Counted from the first letter of the stretch, positions 1 through 8,181 are shown. The stretch is DNA of 45,699 bases from Lachnospiraceae bacterium (GCA_022799175.1 JAAWNY010000020.1:1-45699), one strand, 5' to 3'. Notes: a model not told the origin generated them from the sequence alone. Made by a program: numbers and translations.

Positions 1-1456
1 CACCAAGTCTGCGACATTGATTATTCCAAGCCGCAATGTCAACCGCACAACTGTGTTTATGAAAACCAAAGTATCTCACAGCATTGTTATAGCAAATGCC
101 TTCTACAATCTTTTTCAGAGCTTTCTGGTCATCTGGATATTCGCCATTTTCAACCCATCCACCCAGCAGCTCGCACATAATGCGACGGAAATATTCATGT
201 CGGGTATAAGAGAGGAAGCTTCTTGAGTCAGTCAACATCCCGATAAAGTTTCCAAGACAGCCCAGGTTGGCTAAGCTGGTCATCTGGGCGGTCATGCCCT
301 GTTTATGGTCATTAAACCACCATGCGGAACCTTGCTGCAGTTTGCCGGCGGCAGCAGAATCCTGGAAGCAGCCAAGGATGGTTCCAATGGCAGCATCATC
401 GTTAGGATTCAGAGAATAGATGATGGTTCTGGGAATTTCATTGGTGGCACTTAAGGCATTGAGGAAATCCGCCATCTGTGCCGAGGGAGCGTAGTTGTTG
501 ATACAGTCAAAGCCAGTATCCGGACCCAGCTGCTGATACCTATAAGCGTTGTTATCACGTTTGCAGCCATAGTGGAGCTGCATTACCCATCCTAAACGGT
601 TGTACTGTCTGGCCACAAACATCATAAACGAGGTCTTATATTTCAGCTCCTCTTCTTTAGTGATGGTTTTTCCGGCCAGACCTTTGGCAATAATGGCATC
701 GATTTCTTCATCCGATGCCGGTGCATACATGACATATTCTAATGCATGATCCGACACCCGGCAGCCCATGGAGTGAAAGAAATCCAGTCGTTTTAGCAAG
801 GCGTCTTTCAAAGAAGCAAAATCTTTGATAGAGACTCCGCTGACTTCGGACAACTTGGCGATATAAGATGCATATTCTGGTTTTTCCACATTATTGGCTT
901 TGTCTGGCCGCCAGGCCGGCAGGACTTGTACATCGAAAGAAGAATCTTCTGCAATTTTTTTGTGCCACTCCAAAGAATCAACCGGATCATCAGTAGTACA
1001 GATCAGAGTAACGTTGGAAGCCTTGATCAAGCTGCGCACACTCCATTTATTCTGAAGTTGTTCATTGCACAGGTTCCATACTTCTTCTGCCGTATCACCA
1101 CACAGATGCCCTGTGTAACCAAAATAGCGTTGTAACTCCAAATGGCTCCAATGATAAAGAGGATTACCGATCAGTTTTTCTAAAGTCTCTGCCCATTTCT
1201 GAAACTTTTCCCGATCTGTGGCATCGCCAGTGATATATTTCTCCTCCACGCCATTGGAACGCATCTGGCGCCATTTGTAATGATCTCCACCCAGCCATAC
1301 CTGAGTAATATTATCAAAATGGCGATCTTCAGCGATCTCCTGCGGATTGATGTGGCAGTGGTAGTCCAGAACCGGCATTTTTTCCGCATAATCGTGGAAT
1401 AACTTTCTGGCAGATTCTGTTGACAGTAAAAAATCTTTGTCCATAAATGCTTTCAT
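1..1456 (-). CDS. uxaC: Glucuronate isomerase (uronate isomerase), 3' end outside window
   Basis: UxaC isomerises D-glucuronate to D-fructuronate and D-galacturonate to D-tagaturonate, the first step of hexuronate breakdown in the cytoplasm. The frame was read by hand from ATG at 1456, with an AGGAGG site at about 1464-1469. It shows the family hallmarks: N-terminal MKAFMDKDFLL, then VLDYHCHINPQEI (metal-binding HxH), WLGGDHYKWRQMR, TTDDPVDSLEWH, and near the end GGWVENGEYP and NNAVRYFGF. The last motif normally lies at the C terminus of this roughly 465-residue family, and here it falls at about residue 465. The frame nevertheless continues for about 20 more codons without a stop up to the window edge, so there is a C-terminal extension or a change lying outside. 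The start is 17 bp downstream of the LacI-type regulator stop, so the two are probably co-transcribed. Identity is confident; the 3' end is unknown. Confidence 0.95.
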   Translation of the reverse strand, partial: MKAFMDKDFLLSTESARKLFHDYAEKMPVLDYHCHINPQEIAEDRHFDNITQVWLGGDHYKWRQMRSNGVEEKYITGDATDREKFQKWAETLEKLIGNPLYHWSHLELQRYFGYTGHLCGDTAEEVWNLCNEQLQNKWSVRSLIKASNVTLICTTDDPVDSLEWHKKIAEDSSFDVQVLPAWRPDKANNVEKPEYASYIAKLSEVSGVSIKDFASLKDALLKRLDFFHSMGCRVSDHALEYVMYAPASDEEIDAIIAKGLAGKTITKEEELKYKTSFMMFVARQYNRLGWVMQLHYGCKRDNNAYRYQQLGPDTGFDCINNYAPSAQMADFLNALSATNEIPRTIIYSLNPNDDAAIGTILGCFQDSAAAGKLQQGSAWWFNDHKQGMTAQMTSLANLGCLGNFIGMLTDSRSFLSYTRHEYFRRIMCELLGGWVENGEYPDDQKALKKIVEGICYNNAVRYFGFHKHSCAVDIAAWNNQCRRLG

Positions 1457-1473
1457 TGGAATATCCTCCTTGA

Positions 1474-2475
1474 TTAAAATTTGGTGGTTGCTCTTTTTAT
1501 CAAATCAGCGGCAATGGTAGTCCGGCTTGGCACATTGCCGCCGTTGAAAACGCCCATCAAAGTATTGATGGTGGTGGTGCACAGCGCCTCGATCTTACTG
1601 TCGATAGAGGTCAGTTCTGGATCTGTGCATACGGAATAACTGGAATTGTTGTAGCCGATGATACTCAACTCGTCGGGAATGCTTCTTTCGGTAGCATGGG
1701 CATATTTGACAGCGCCTACTGCTAAGGTATCGTCGGAAGTTATGACTGCATCAAAGATGAGGCCGGAGGCGTGAAGATTCAACAAAAGATCCCGAGCAGC
1801 CAGGACGTCTTTCGTACACGAATAGATATAGTCGTCGCGGATGGGAAGACCACAACCATTCAAAGCATCTCGGTATCCCTGCAGTTTTCCGGCGCCACTG
1901 TATGACTGACTGGTATATAGATAAAGGATACTGCGACAACCAGAGGCGATCAGCCGTCCGGTTGCTTCCCGGGTGGCTGAGCGATCGTCACAGAGAGTAC
2001 AATAGATATTGTCACCTTCCAAAAAACCATTGACTAACATGATGGGCAGTCCTTTTGCGGCCTCGATAATATAATCATTGTCCCGAGGCTTTAGCTCGAT
2101 AAATTTGGATCCGGCCAGGATGATGGCATCTACTTTTTTGGAACGCAACAGATCGAAGTATTTCTGTTTGTTTTCCAGAGAATTGCCGGTACAGCAAAGG
2201 ATAGAATCATATCCGTGGCCTCTTAATCCCTGCTCCAGATAATAAATGGCGTGGGCCAGATAAGGATCCGAGGAATCGGAACACATGATACCAATGGTTT
2301 GAATGGTGCCAAGACCAAGGCCCCGAGCAAAAACATTGGGAGTATAGCCGAGCTCGTCCATGACCTCTAGAACCAGATTTCGGGTACGGTCACTGACGTT
2401 CGGACTGCCATTGAGGACGCGGGAAACCGTAGCAATGGAAACGCCGGCTTTTCTGGAAACGTCGTAAATATTCAT
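1474..2475 (-). CDS. LacI-family transcriptional regulator of the hexuronate genes
   Basis: This is a 333-residue LacI/GalR repressor. The N terminus carries the helix-turn-helix and hinge (IYDVSRKAGVSIATVSRVLNG, then LGYTPNVFARGL), followed by a periplasmic-binding-protein-like effector domain (TIGIMCSDSSDPY, then VDAIILAG, DAVITSDDTLAVGAVKYA). It is the first gene of the leftward unit and is followed immediately by uxaC. Its promoter lies back to back with that of uxaA, and both promoters carry the same palindromic site, so autoregulation together with repression of uxaC and uxaA is a strong inference. The effector is probably a hexuronate intermediate, but the sequence does not show which. 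A specific name such as kdgR, exuR or uxuR cannot be assigned. Confidence 0.93.
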   Translation of the reverse strand: MNIYDVSRKAGVSIATVSRVLNGSPNVSDRTRNLVLEVMDELGYTPNVFARGLGLGTIQTIGIMCSDSSDPYLAHAIYYLEQGLRGHGYDSILCCTGNSLENKQKYFDLLRSKKVDAIILAGSKFIELKPRDNDYIIEAAKGLPIMLVNGFLEGDNIYCTLCDDRSATREATGRLIASGCRSILYLYTSQSYSGAGKLQGYRDALNGCGLPIRDDYIYSCTKDVLAARDLLLNLHASGLIFDAVITSDDTLAVGAVKYAHATERSIPDELSIIGYNNSSYSVCTDPELTSIDSKIEALCTTTINTLMGVFNGGNVPSRTTIAADLIKRATTKF

Positions 2476-2558
2476 GGAACCGTTCCCCTTTCGTCAAAAT
2501 AAATGTAGTTTGCCGACCAGGAACGCGGTATTCAGATGGCGTATGGTCGATAATGTTC

Positions 2559-2572
2559 TGTAAGTGCTTACA
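2559..2572. promoter_or_regulatory. LacI-type operator, lacI/uxaC side
   Basis: TGTAAGTGCTTACA is a 14-bp palindrome with only the central base pair asymmetric. It lies 10 bp beyond the -10 box of the leftward promoter and differs by one base from the operator in front of uxaA at 2696-2709. A -10/+1 location and the duplicated site fit a repressor of the neighbouring LacI family. The regulator-site pairing is inferred. Confidence 0.8.
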
Positions 2573-2582
2573 AACTAATCTT

Positions 2583-2611
2583 ATTATACCCATCCTTTTT
2601 CGATAATGCAA
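2583..2611 (-). promoter_or_regulatory. Promoter for the lacI-uxaC unit
   Basis: On the minus strand, TTGCAT (2611-2606) is separated by 17 bp from a perfect TATAAT (2588-2583). This is a sigma-A type promoter pointing at the LacI-type gene, with the operator at 2559-2572 just downstream. Confidence 0.75.
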
Positions 2612-2663
2612 GTGAAATTTTGCCATATTTGAGCAAATAAGGAGAAAAAACAGTGATTTTCAC

Positions 2664-2692
2664 TTGACTTATGCACAAGAATTCAGTAAAAT
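2664..2692 (+). promoter_or_regulatory. Promoter for uxaA
   Basis: TTGACT (2664-2669) and TAAAAT (2687-2692) are separated by 17 bp. The 14-bp palindromic operator begins 3 bp after the -10. Because this promoter occupies 2664-2692, an open frame reaching back to 2664 cannot be the translated start of uxaA. Confidence 0.8.
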
Positions 2693-2695
2693 GAC

Positions 2696-2709
2696 TGTAA
2701 GTACTTACA
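2696..2709. promoter_or_regulatory. LacI-type operator, uxaA side
   Basis: TGTAAGTACTTACA is a perfect 14-bp palindrome directly after the uxaA -10 box, where a bound repressor would block open-complex formation. Its partner at 2559-2572 differs by one central base. The centres are 137 bp apart, so looping between the two sites is conceivable. Confidence 0.85.
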
Positions 2710-2732
2710 ATTTAAAATTGAGGAGAGACGGC

Positions 2733-4214
2733 ATGCAGGATTTTATCAAAATTCATGAAGAAGATAATGTGGCAGTAGCGTTGCGCCCGATAGCTAAGGG
2801 AGAGCATTTGATAATCGGAACGTATTCGCTGACAACTAGGGAGGAGATTCCCCAGGGCCATAAGTTTGCCTTGAAAGAGATTGCAAAAGGCGAACCGGTG
2901 ATTAAATATGGATTTCGCATTGGCAATGCCAAGGAAAATATTGAGGCTGGCGGCTGGATACATGTGCATAATATCAAGACTGCCTTGGGAGATTTGCTGA
3001 CTTATCAGTATGAGCCGGTGGCATCTTCGCTGAAGGAATCAACGCCTGCCTTTTTTGATGGATTTCGCCGTCGAGACGGCAAAGTGGGAGTTCGTAATGA
3101 AATTTGGATTATTCCTACCGTTGGCTGTGTCAATTCGATTGCCAAGGCATTGGAGAAAAAGGCTCAAAAGTTTGTGGATGGAACGGTAGAAGAAGTCGTG
3201 GCTTTTGTTCATCCGTATGGTTGCTCTCAGATGGGGGAGGATCAGGAATATACTCGCACTGTGTTGGCAGATTTGATCCATCATCCCAATGCGGGAGGCG
3301 TTTTGGTATTGGGCTTGGGGTGTGAGAATAGCAATATTCCGGTGTTGAAAGAATATATCGGAGAATATGACGAACAGCGGGTGAAATTTTTGCAATGTCA
3401 GGATGTGGAGGACGAGCAGGAAGAGGCGATGCGTTTGCTGGAAGAGTTGGCAGTTTACGCAGGGGCCTTCAGCCGGGAAAAAATAGATGCCAGCGAGTTG
3501 ATTGTGGGTATGAAATGTGGCGGATCGGATGGATTGTCCGGGATTACAGCAAATCCGGTTGTGGGAAGTTTTTCGGATCTATTGATTTCCAAAGGTGGAA
3601 CGACGATTCTTACCGAAGTGCCAGAGATGTTTGGCGCTGAGACAATTCTGATGAACCGCTGTGAGACACCAGAGCTTTTCCAACAGACGGTTTCGTTGAT
3701 TAATGATTTCAAAAACTATTTTACCAGCCATAACCAGACGATTTATGAGAACCCTTCTCCAGGAAATAAAAAGGGCGGAATCTCCACATTGGAAGACAAA
3801 TCATTGGGATGTACACAGAAGTCCGGCAGTGCCCCGGTCAAGGGAGTGCTGGCGTATGGAGAGCCGGTGAAGGTGAAAGGACTGAATCTTTTGTCAGCTC
3901 CAGGCAACGATTTGGTGGCATCTACGGCACTGGCAGTATCAGGCGCCCATATCGTATTATTCACTACTGGTCGAGGGACGCCATTTGCTTCACCCGTTCC
4001 GACGGTAAAGATTTCCAGCAATTCCAAACTGGCCGGACATAAGGATCATTGGATTGATTTTAATGCCGGTTGCATGGTAGAAGATAAAACAAAGGAAGAA
4101 CTGGCACAGAAGCTGTTTGATTTTGTGCTGGAGGTGGCTTCTGGAAGAAAGGTCAAAGCGGAGGAAGCCGGTTTTCACGATATGGCGATTTTTAAGCAGG
4201 GAGTTACGCTGTAG
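2733..4214 (+). CDS. uxaA: Altronate dehydratase (UxaA family)
   Basis: UxaA removes water from D-altronate to give 2-keto-3-deoxygluconate, the galacturonate branch of hexuronate catabolism. The ATG at 2733 gives 493 residues, close to the usual length, and has a GAGGAGAG site 8 bp upstream; the open frame extends farther upstream but crosses the promoter. The N-terminal SAF-like domain (about residues 1-90) contains DNVAVALRPIAKGE and HVHNIKTALG. The larger catalytic domain begins around FDGFRRRDGKVGVRNEIWIIPTVGC and includes HPYGCSQMGEDQEYT, VLGLGCENSN and GMKCGGSDGLSGITANP. Cysteines in these motifs are the expected iron or cluster-associated ones in UxaA/GarD-type dehydratases. It is first in its unit, followed after 50 bp by an IclR-type regulator. 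A mannonate-type or galactarate-type substrate cannot be fully excluded, but the adjacent uxaC supports altronate. Confidence 0.93.
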   Translation: MQDFIKIHEEDNVAVALRPIAKGEHLIIGTYSLTTREEIPQGHKFALKEIAKGEPVIKYGFRIGNAKENIEAGGWIHVHNIKTALGDLLTYQYEPVASSLKESTPAFFDGFRRRDGKVGVRNEIWIIPTVGCVNSIAKALEKKAQKFVDGTVEEVVAFVHPYGCSQMGEDQEYTRTVLADLIHHPNAGGVLVLGLGCENSNIPVLKEYIGEYDEQRVKFLQCQDVEDEQEEAMRLLEELAVYAGAFSREKIDASELIVGMKCGGSDGLSGITANPVVGSFSDLLISKGGTTILTEVPEMFGAETILMNRCETPELFQQTVSLINDFKNYFTSHNQTIYENPSPGNKKGGISTLEDKSLGCTQKSGSAPVKGVLAYGEPVKVKGLNLLSAPGNDLVASTALAVSGAHIVLFTTGRGTPFASPVPTVKISSNSKLAGHKDHWIDFNAGCMVEDKTKEELAQKLFDFVLEVASGRKVKAEEAGFHDMAIFKQGVTL

Positions 4215-4264
4215 AAGCAGCTATAGAAGCAAAGCTACAGGGAAACGAAAGGGACAAAAGGTAT

Positions 4265-5029
4265 ATGAAGCTGAATCGAACAACACAGAGAACCGTAGAA
4301 ATTCTTAAACTGGTGTCAAAGGATCCCCAAGGGATCTCCTTAGATGAGATTTGCGAACGACTGAAGCTTCCCAAAACCAGCGCTTACGATATTGTGACTA
4401 CTCTGGCGGAGATGGGAATGGTGAACGTGGACAGAGGCGTGCGTCAGCGCTATACCATTGGTCTGACAGCTTACCGGATCGGGATCCATTATACCAATAA
4501 TTTGGACTTTATCGGAGTATTGGAACCAGAGCTGCGGGCTTTTGCCAGACAGACAGGAAAAACGGTGTTTTTTGGCGTGCGTTCGGATCATGAGGTGGTG
4601 TATATCTGTAAGTCAGAACCGGAAAACCCGATCATAACCACAGCTACGGTAGGTTCTAAGAATCCCATATACTGTACTTCTTTGGGAAAGGCGATTTTGG
4701 CCTGCAGCGACGAGGAGACCAGAAAACAGGTCATGGGAAGGATCAAATTTCGGAAAAAGACAGAAAAGACGATTCTGGATAAGGAATCTTTGACGGCAGA
4801 ATTGGACAAAGTAAGAAAGCAGGGATATGCACTGGATGCCAGAGAGCTGGAAGAACATATGGAATGTGTGGGAGCGCCAGTGTTTGGGGCTGATGGAAGT
4901 GTACTGGGAGCTATCAGTCTGTCCAGCCTTTATAAGCCAACGGAAGATTACGAAGCACTGGGATGTCTGGTGGCTGAGAAGGCAGCGGAGCTATCGCGGC
5001 TGTTGGGATATCTTGGAGAGAGCGAATGA
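4265..5029 (+). CDS. IclR-family transcriptional regulator
   Basis: The 254-residue protein has the two IclR domains. The N-terminal winged helix (residues 1-70) contains RTVEILKLVSKDPQGISLDEICERLKLPKTSAYDIVTTLAEMG. The effector-binding domain follows, with TAYRIGIHY, GKTVFFGVRSDHEVVYI, PIYCTSLGKAILA, GYALDARELEEHMECVGAPVF and GAISLSSLYKP. IclR proteins of the KdgR type control 2-keto-3-deoxygluconate metabolism in many bacteria. Here the gene sits between uxaA and the KDPG aldolase/KDG kinase genes, and two tandem palindromes precede the aldolase gene. Control of the eda-kdgK unit is therefore likely but inferred. It follows uxaA by 50 bp with no visible terminator, so it is probably co-transcribed with uxaA and hence under the LacI-type repressor. 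The ribosome site (AAAAGG, very close to the ATG) is weak. Confidence 0.92.
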   Translation: MKLNRTTQRTVEILKLVSKDPQGISLDEICERLKLPKTSAYDIVTTLAEMGMVNVDRGVRQRYTIGLTAYRIGIHYTNNLDFIGVLEPELRAFARQTGKTVFFGVRSDHEVVYICKSEPENPIITTATVGSKNPIYCTSLGKAILACSDEETRKQVMGRIKFRKKTEKTILDKESLTAELDKVRKQGYALDARELEEHMECVGAPVFGADGSVLGAISLSSLYKPTEDYEALGCLVAEKAAELSRLLGYLGESE

Positions 5030-5111
5030 TAGTCTTTCTCTCAGGCTGGATATTGGTTGAGATTTTCCTCAGCGAGCAAGGGAAAAGATGGCGGAAAATT
5101 GTTATTTCCTA

Positions 5112-5151
5112 TTGACAAAAAGATTGGTAACCATTAATATGTAACTATAAT
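5112..5151 (+). promoter_or_regulatory. Promoter for the eda-kdgK unit
   Basis: TTGACA (5112-5117) and TAATAT (5135-5140) are separated by 17 bp. A perfect TATAAT also occurs at 5146-5151 but has no good -35 at the right distance, so the first pair is preferred. Two palindromic operators follow at 5154 and 5173. Confidence 0.75.
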
Positions 5152-5153
5152 GA

Positions 5154-5186
5154 TTCGTATTTATGAAGAAGATTCGTATATACGAA
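5154..5186. promoter_or_regulatory. Tandem palindromic operators, probable IclR-type sites
   Basis: TTCGTATATACGAA (5173-5186) is a perfect 14-bp palindrome. TTCGTATTTATGAA (5154-5167) matches it at 12 of 14 positions. The copies are spaced 19 bp start to start, about two helical turns, downstream of the promoter and upstream of the aldolase ribosome site. The IclR-type regulator encoded just upstream is the obvious candidate; IclR proteins often bind as paired dimers. Confidence 0.75.
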
Positions 5187-5212
5187 CAAAAGGAAAAGGA
5201 GAAGAAGACGCT

Positions 5213-5866
5213 ATGAAAAAAGAACAGGTATTAGCAAGAATGAAAGAGGATTGTCTAGTAGCAGTTGTTCGGGCGAAGAACCTGGAGCAGGGGGAAAAGG
5301 TGGTAGATGCCATCATTGAGGGCGGTATCAACTTTATCGAGATTACCATGACCATGGATGAGGGGAATCCAGTGGACTTTATCGCTGCTATGGCGAAGAA
5401 ATACAAAAATAATGAAAAGGTGGTTATCGGCGCGGGTACGGTTTTGGATCCGGAGACTGCGAGAGCCGTCATTTTAGCGGGCGCCAACTATGTAGTAAGT
5501 CCGGGGCTGAATGTAGATACCATTAAGCTGTGCAACCGTTATCGCGTGCCGATGCTTCCGGGAGTGATGACGCCAACTGAGGCGATCACGGCTCTGGAAG
5601 CTGGTTGTGATATCATTAAGATTTTCCCAGGTAATATCGTGGGACCGGCTGCGATCAGTTCCTTCAAGGGTCCGTTGCCACAGGGTGAGTTTATGCCATC
5701 TGGCGGTGTTGACGTGGATAACGTGGATAAGTGGATTAAGGCAGGCGCCTATGCAGTAGGAACGGGCAGTAGTCTGACGAAGGGGGCAAAGACCGGTGAT
5801 TTTGCGGCAGTCACAGCGAAGGCAAAGGAGTTTGTGGAGGCAGTGGCAGCGGCTCGCGCGAAGTGA
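5213..5866 (+). CDS. eda: KDPG aldolase (2-keto-3-deoxy-6-phosphogluconate aldolase)
   Basis: This enzyme cleaves KDPG into pyruvate and glyceraldehyde-3-phosphate, the end of the hexuronate route. The ATG at 5213 is chosen because AAAAGGAGAAG precedes it and the upstream part of the frame runs over the operators; it gives 217 residues, the usual size. Visible family motifs are VAVVRAKNLEQGEKVVDAI, a conserved acid-containing strand (NFIEITMTMD), VIGAGTVLDPETARAVILAGANYVVSPG, LPGVMTPTEAITALEAGCD, the Schiff-base lysine strand IIKIFPGNIVGP, and the phosphate-binding FMPSGGVDVDNVDKWIKAGAYAVGTGSSL. It is followed by KDG kinase after 92 bp. Confidence 0.95.
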   Translation: MKKEQVLARMKEDCLVAVVRAKNLEQGEKVVDAIIEGGINFIEITMTMDEGNPVDFIAAMAKKYKNNEKVVIGAGTVLDPETARAVILAGANYVVSPGLNVDTIKLCNRYRVPMLPGVMTPTEAITALEAGCDIIKIFPGNIVGPAAISSFKGPLPQGEFMPSGGVDVDNVDKWIKAGAYAVGTGSSLTKGAKTGDFAAVTAKAKEFVEAVAAARAK

Positions 5867-5958
5867 TTTTTACTGTTCAAGTAGAAAACGAGACGAAAAA
5901 AGACAAGAACGAAGTAACGGATAAGAGAAAGAAAATGAAATAAAAGGAGAATAAAACA

Positions 5959-6990
5959 ATGGCAAAAGTAGTAACCATGGGTGAGATTATGCTGAGACTT
6001 TCTACCCCTAATAATGAGAAGTTTATCCAGGCGGATGAGTTCGATGTCAATTATGGCGGCGGCGAGGCCAATGTGGCGGTATCTCTGGCAAACTATGGTC
6101 ATGAGGTGGAGTTTGTGACGGCGATTCCGGCCAATCCGATCGGTGACTGTGCTGTGGCTGCCTTGAGAAAGTACAATGTTGGTACAAAGCATATCTCTCG
6201 CAGCGGGGAGCGTCTGGGAATTTATTTTCTGGAGACGGGTTCTGCCATGAGAGCTTCCAATGTTGTCTATGATCGCGCCAATTCTGCGATTGCCTGTGCG
6301 ACAGCGGACAAGTTTGATTTTGATGCCATCTTTGAAGGCGCGGATTGGTTTCATTTTACCGGAATAACTCCGGCAGTTTCTGATTTGGCGGCAGAGGTGA
6401 CTGAGGCGGCTTGTAAGGCAGCGAAGGCCCATGGAGTGACAGTATCCGTGGATTTGAATTTCCGCAAGAAATTGTGGTCTTCTGAGAAAGCACAGAAGGT
6501 GATGACGAATCTCATGCAGTATGTGGATGTGTGTATTGGCAATGAGGAGGATGCGGAGAAAGTTCTAGGCTTCAAGCCGGGAAAGACAGATGTTACTTCC
6601 GGAGAGCTTGAGCTGGCCGGTTATGTGGATATCTTCAATCAAATGGTAGATAAGTTTAACTTTAAATATGTGATCAGTTCTCTGCGTGAGAGCTATTCGG
6701 CTTCCAACAATGGTTGGTCTGCCTGCATTATGGATGGAAAGACTCGTGAGTTCTATCATTCCAAGAAATATTCCATCACTCCGATCGTCGATCGGGTGGG
6801 CGGTGGTGATTCCTTTGCTGCCGGATTGGTATGCGGACTGTTGGATGGCAAGGATATGAAAGCAGCTCTGGAGTATGCGGTGGCAGCTTCTGCTTTGAAG
6901 CACACCATTCCTGGCGATTTTAATCTGGTTACCCGCGCAGATGTGGAAAACTTAGCAGGTGGGGATGGATCTGGCCGCGTGCAGAGATAA
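5959..6990 (+). CDS. kdgK: 2-keto-3-deoxygluconate kinase (PfkB family)
   Basis: KdgK phosphorylates KDG with ATP to KDPG, the substrate of the aldolase encoded just upstream. The 343-residue protein has PfkB/ribokinase features: an N-terminal GEIMLRLSTPNNEKF, the substrate-lid region NYGGGEANVAVSLANYG, YDRANSAI, VDLNFRKKLWSSEKA, and the C-terminal signature DRVGGGDSFAAGLVCGLL with the catalytic Asp. An AAGGAG site precedes the ATG at 5959. The order uxaA, iclR, eda, kdgK makes KDG the expected substrate. A second PfkB paralogue lies immediately downstream, so the exact division of labour is not visible. Confidence 0.9.
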   Translation: MAKVVTMGEIMLRLSTPNNEKFIQADEFDVNYGGGEANVAVSLANYGHEVEFVTAIPANPIGDCAVAALRKYNVGTKHISRSGERLGIYFLETGSAMRASNVVYDRANSAIACATADKFDFDAIFEGADWFHFTGITPAVSDLAAEVTEAACKAAKAHGVTVSVDLNFRKKLWSSEKAQKVMTNLMQYVDVCIGNEEDAEKVLGFKPGKTDVTSGELELAGYVDIFNQMVDKFNFKYVISSLRESYSASNNGWSACIMDGKTREFYHSKKYSITPIVDRVGGGDSFAAGLVCGLLDGKDMKAALEYAVAASALKHTIPGDFNLVTRADVENLAGGDGSGRVQR

Positions 6991-7054
6991 AAACAGAAGA
7001 ATTCGAGGGTAAGAGCCGGGGTATACTGGCAATCGTTAGGAACCCGAGACAAGA

Positions 7055-7087
7055 TGGCTAATTTCAGAAAGTGGAATTAGCCATTTT
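7055..7087 (+). terminator. Stem-loop followed by a short T run
   Basis: TGGCTAATT (7055-7063) pairs with AATTAGCCA (7075-7083) across an 11-nt loop and is followed by TTTT. This is a probable terminator or attenuator between kdgK and the second PfkB gene, which would make downstream expression partial or separate. Confidence 0.6.
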
Positions 7088-7152
7088 ATCTATCAAAAAC
7101 ATTGTCAGAAACTTCACAGAAAGAACAAGATAGCGATTAAGGAGGAGAAACT

Positions 7153-8181
7153 ATGGGGAAAAAGAAAAATTTTGATCTGCTGACTTTTGGTCAGGTTTTG
7201 CTTCGCCTGTCACCACCGAACAATGAACGGCTGATGAGAGGAGATACCTTTGTGAAGCAAGTGGGGGGCGCGGAGCTGAATGTGGCAGTGGGAGTGGCGC
7301 TTTTAGGACTTCATACAGGCATTATCTCCCGTCTTCCCTCGCATGATATGGGCGCTTTTATGAAAAGTAAGATTCGCTCTTATGGTGTCAGTGATGATTA
7401 TTTCATCTATGATAATTCGCCGGGGGCTCGTGTGGGAATCTATTATTATGAGGATGGTGCCTATCCGAGAAAACCTAAGGTTATCTACGACCGGGCAGGA
7501 AGCTCATTCTATTCGTTGCAGATCGATGAAATTCCCGAAGAAGCATACGCTTCAACTCGCTGTTTTCATACCAGTGGCATTACGTTGGCGTTGAGCCCGC
7601 AGCTGCGTGAGACAGCGATTGCGATGATCCGCCGTTTCAAGGAGGCTGGAGCGCTGGTATCGTTTGATGTGAATTTCCGTGGAAACCTCTGGACCGGGGC
7701 GGAGGCCAAGGAATGTATCGAGCGTATTCTGCCCTATGTGGATATCTTTTTCTGTTCCGAAGATACGGCGCGACTGACCTTTTTAAAGACGGGTACGGCC
7801 AAAGAAATGATGAAGAGCTTTGCCGAAGAATATCCGATTTCGATTGTGGCTTCCACTCAGAGAATCGTACATAGCCCGAAACGACATACTTTTGGTTCGG
7901 TGATTTATGACGCGAAACGGGATGCTTACCATGAGGAAGAACCTTACCGGGATATTGAGGTGGTGGATCGGATTGGCAGTGGGGATGCTTATATTTCCGG
8001 AGCTCTCTATGGGCTTTTGTCCAGCGATTTTGATTGTGAGCGGGCGATGCAGTATGGCAATGCTACCAGCTCAGTAAAGAATACAATTCCGGGGGATTTA
8101 CCGTCCTCGAATTTAGAGGAAATCGATACTATTATCAAAGCGCATAACAGTAAGGGTCCGCAGCTGGAGATGGCACGGTAA
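7153..8181 (+). CDS. PfkB-family sugar kinase, second KDG-kinase-like paralogue
   Basis: This 342-residue ribokinase-fold kinase resembles the kdgK product but is clearly diverged. Comparable motifs are FGQVLLRLSPPNNERLMRGD, KQVGGAELNVAVGVALLG, YDRAGSSFYS, VSFDVNFRGNLWTGAEA and the C-terminal DRIGSGDAYISGALYGLL with the catalytic Asp. An AAGGAGGAG site precedes the ATG at 7153. It lies after a stem-loop that follows kdgK and 58 bp before the phosphofructokinase gene. Family membership is certain. The substrate could be KDG, another keto-deoxy sugar acid or a ketose, and cannot be settled from sequence. Confidence 0.88.
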   Translation: MGKKKNFDLLTFGQVLLRLSPPNNERLMRGDTFVKQVGGAELNVAVGVALLGLHTGIISRLPSHDMGAFMKSKIRSYGVSDDYFIYDNSPGARVGIYYYEDGAYPRKPKVIYDRAGSSFYSLQIDEIPEEAYASTRCFHTSGITLALSPQLRETAIAMIRRFKEAGALVSFDVNFRGNLWTGAEAKECIERILPYVDIFFCSEDTARLTFLKTGTAKEMMKSFAEEYPISIVASTQRIVHSPKRHTFGSVIYDAKRDAYHEEEPYRDIEVVDRIGSGDAYISGALYGLLSSDFDCERAMQYGNATSSVKNTIPGDLPSSNLEEIDTIIKAHNSKGPQLEMAR

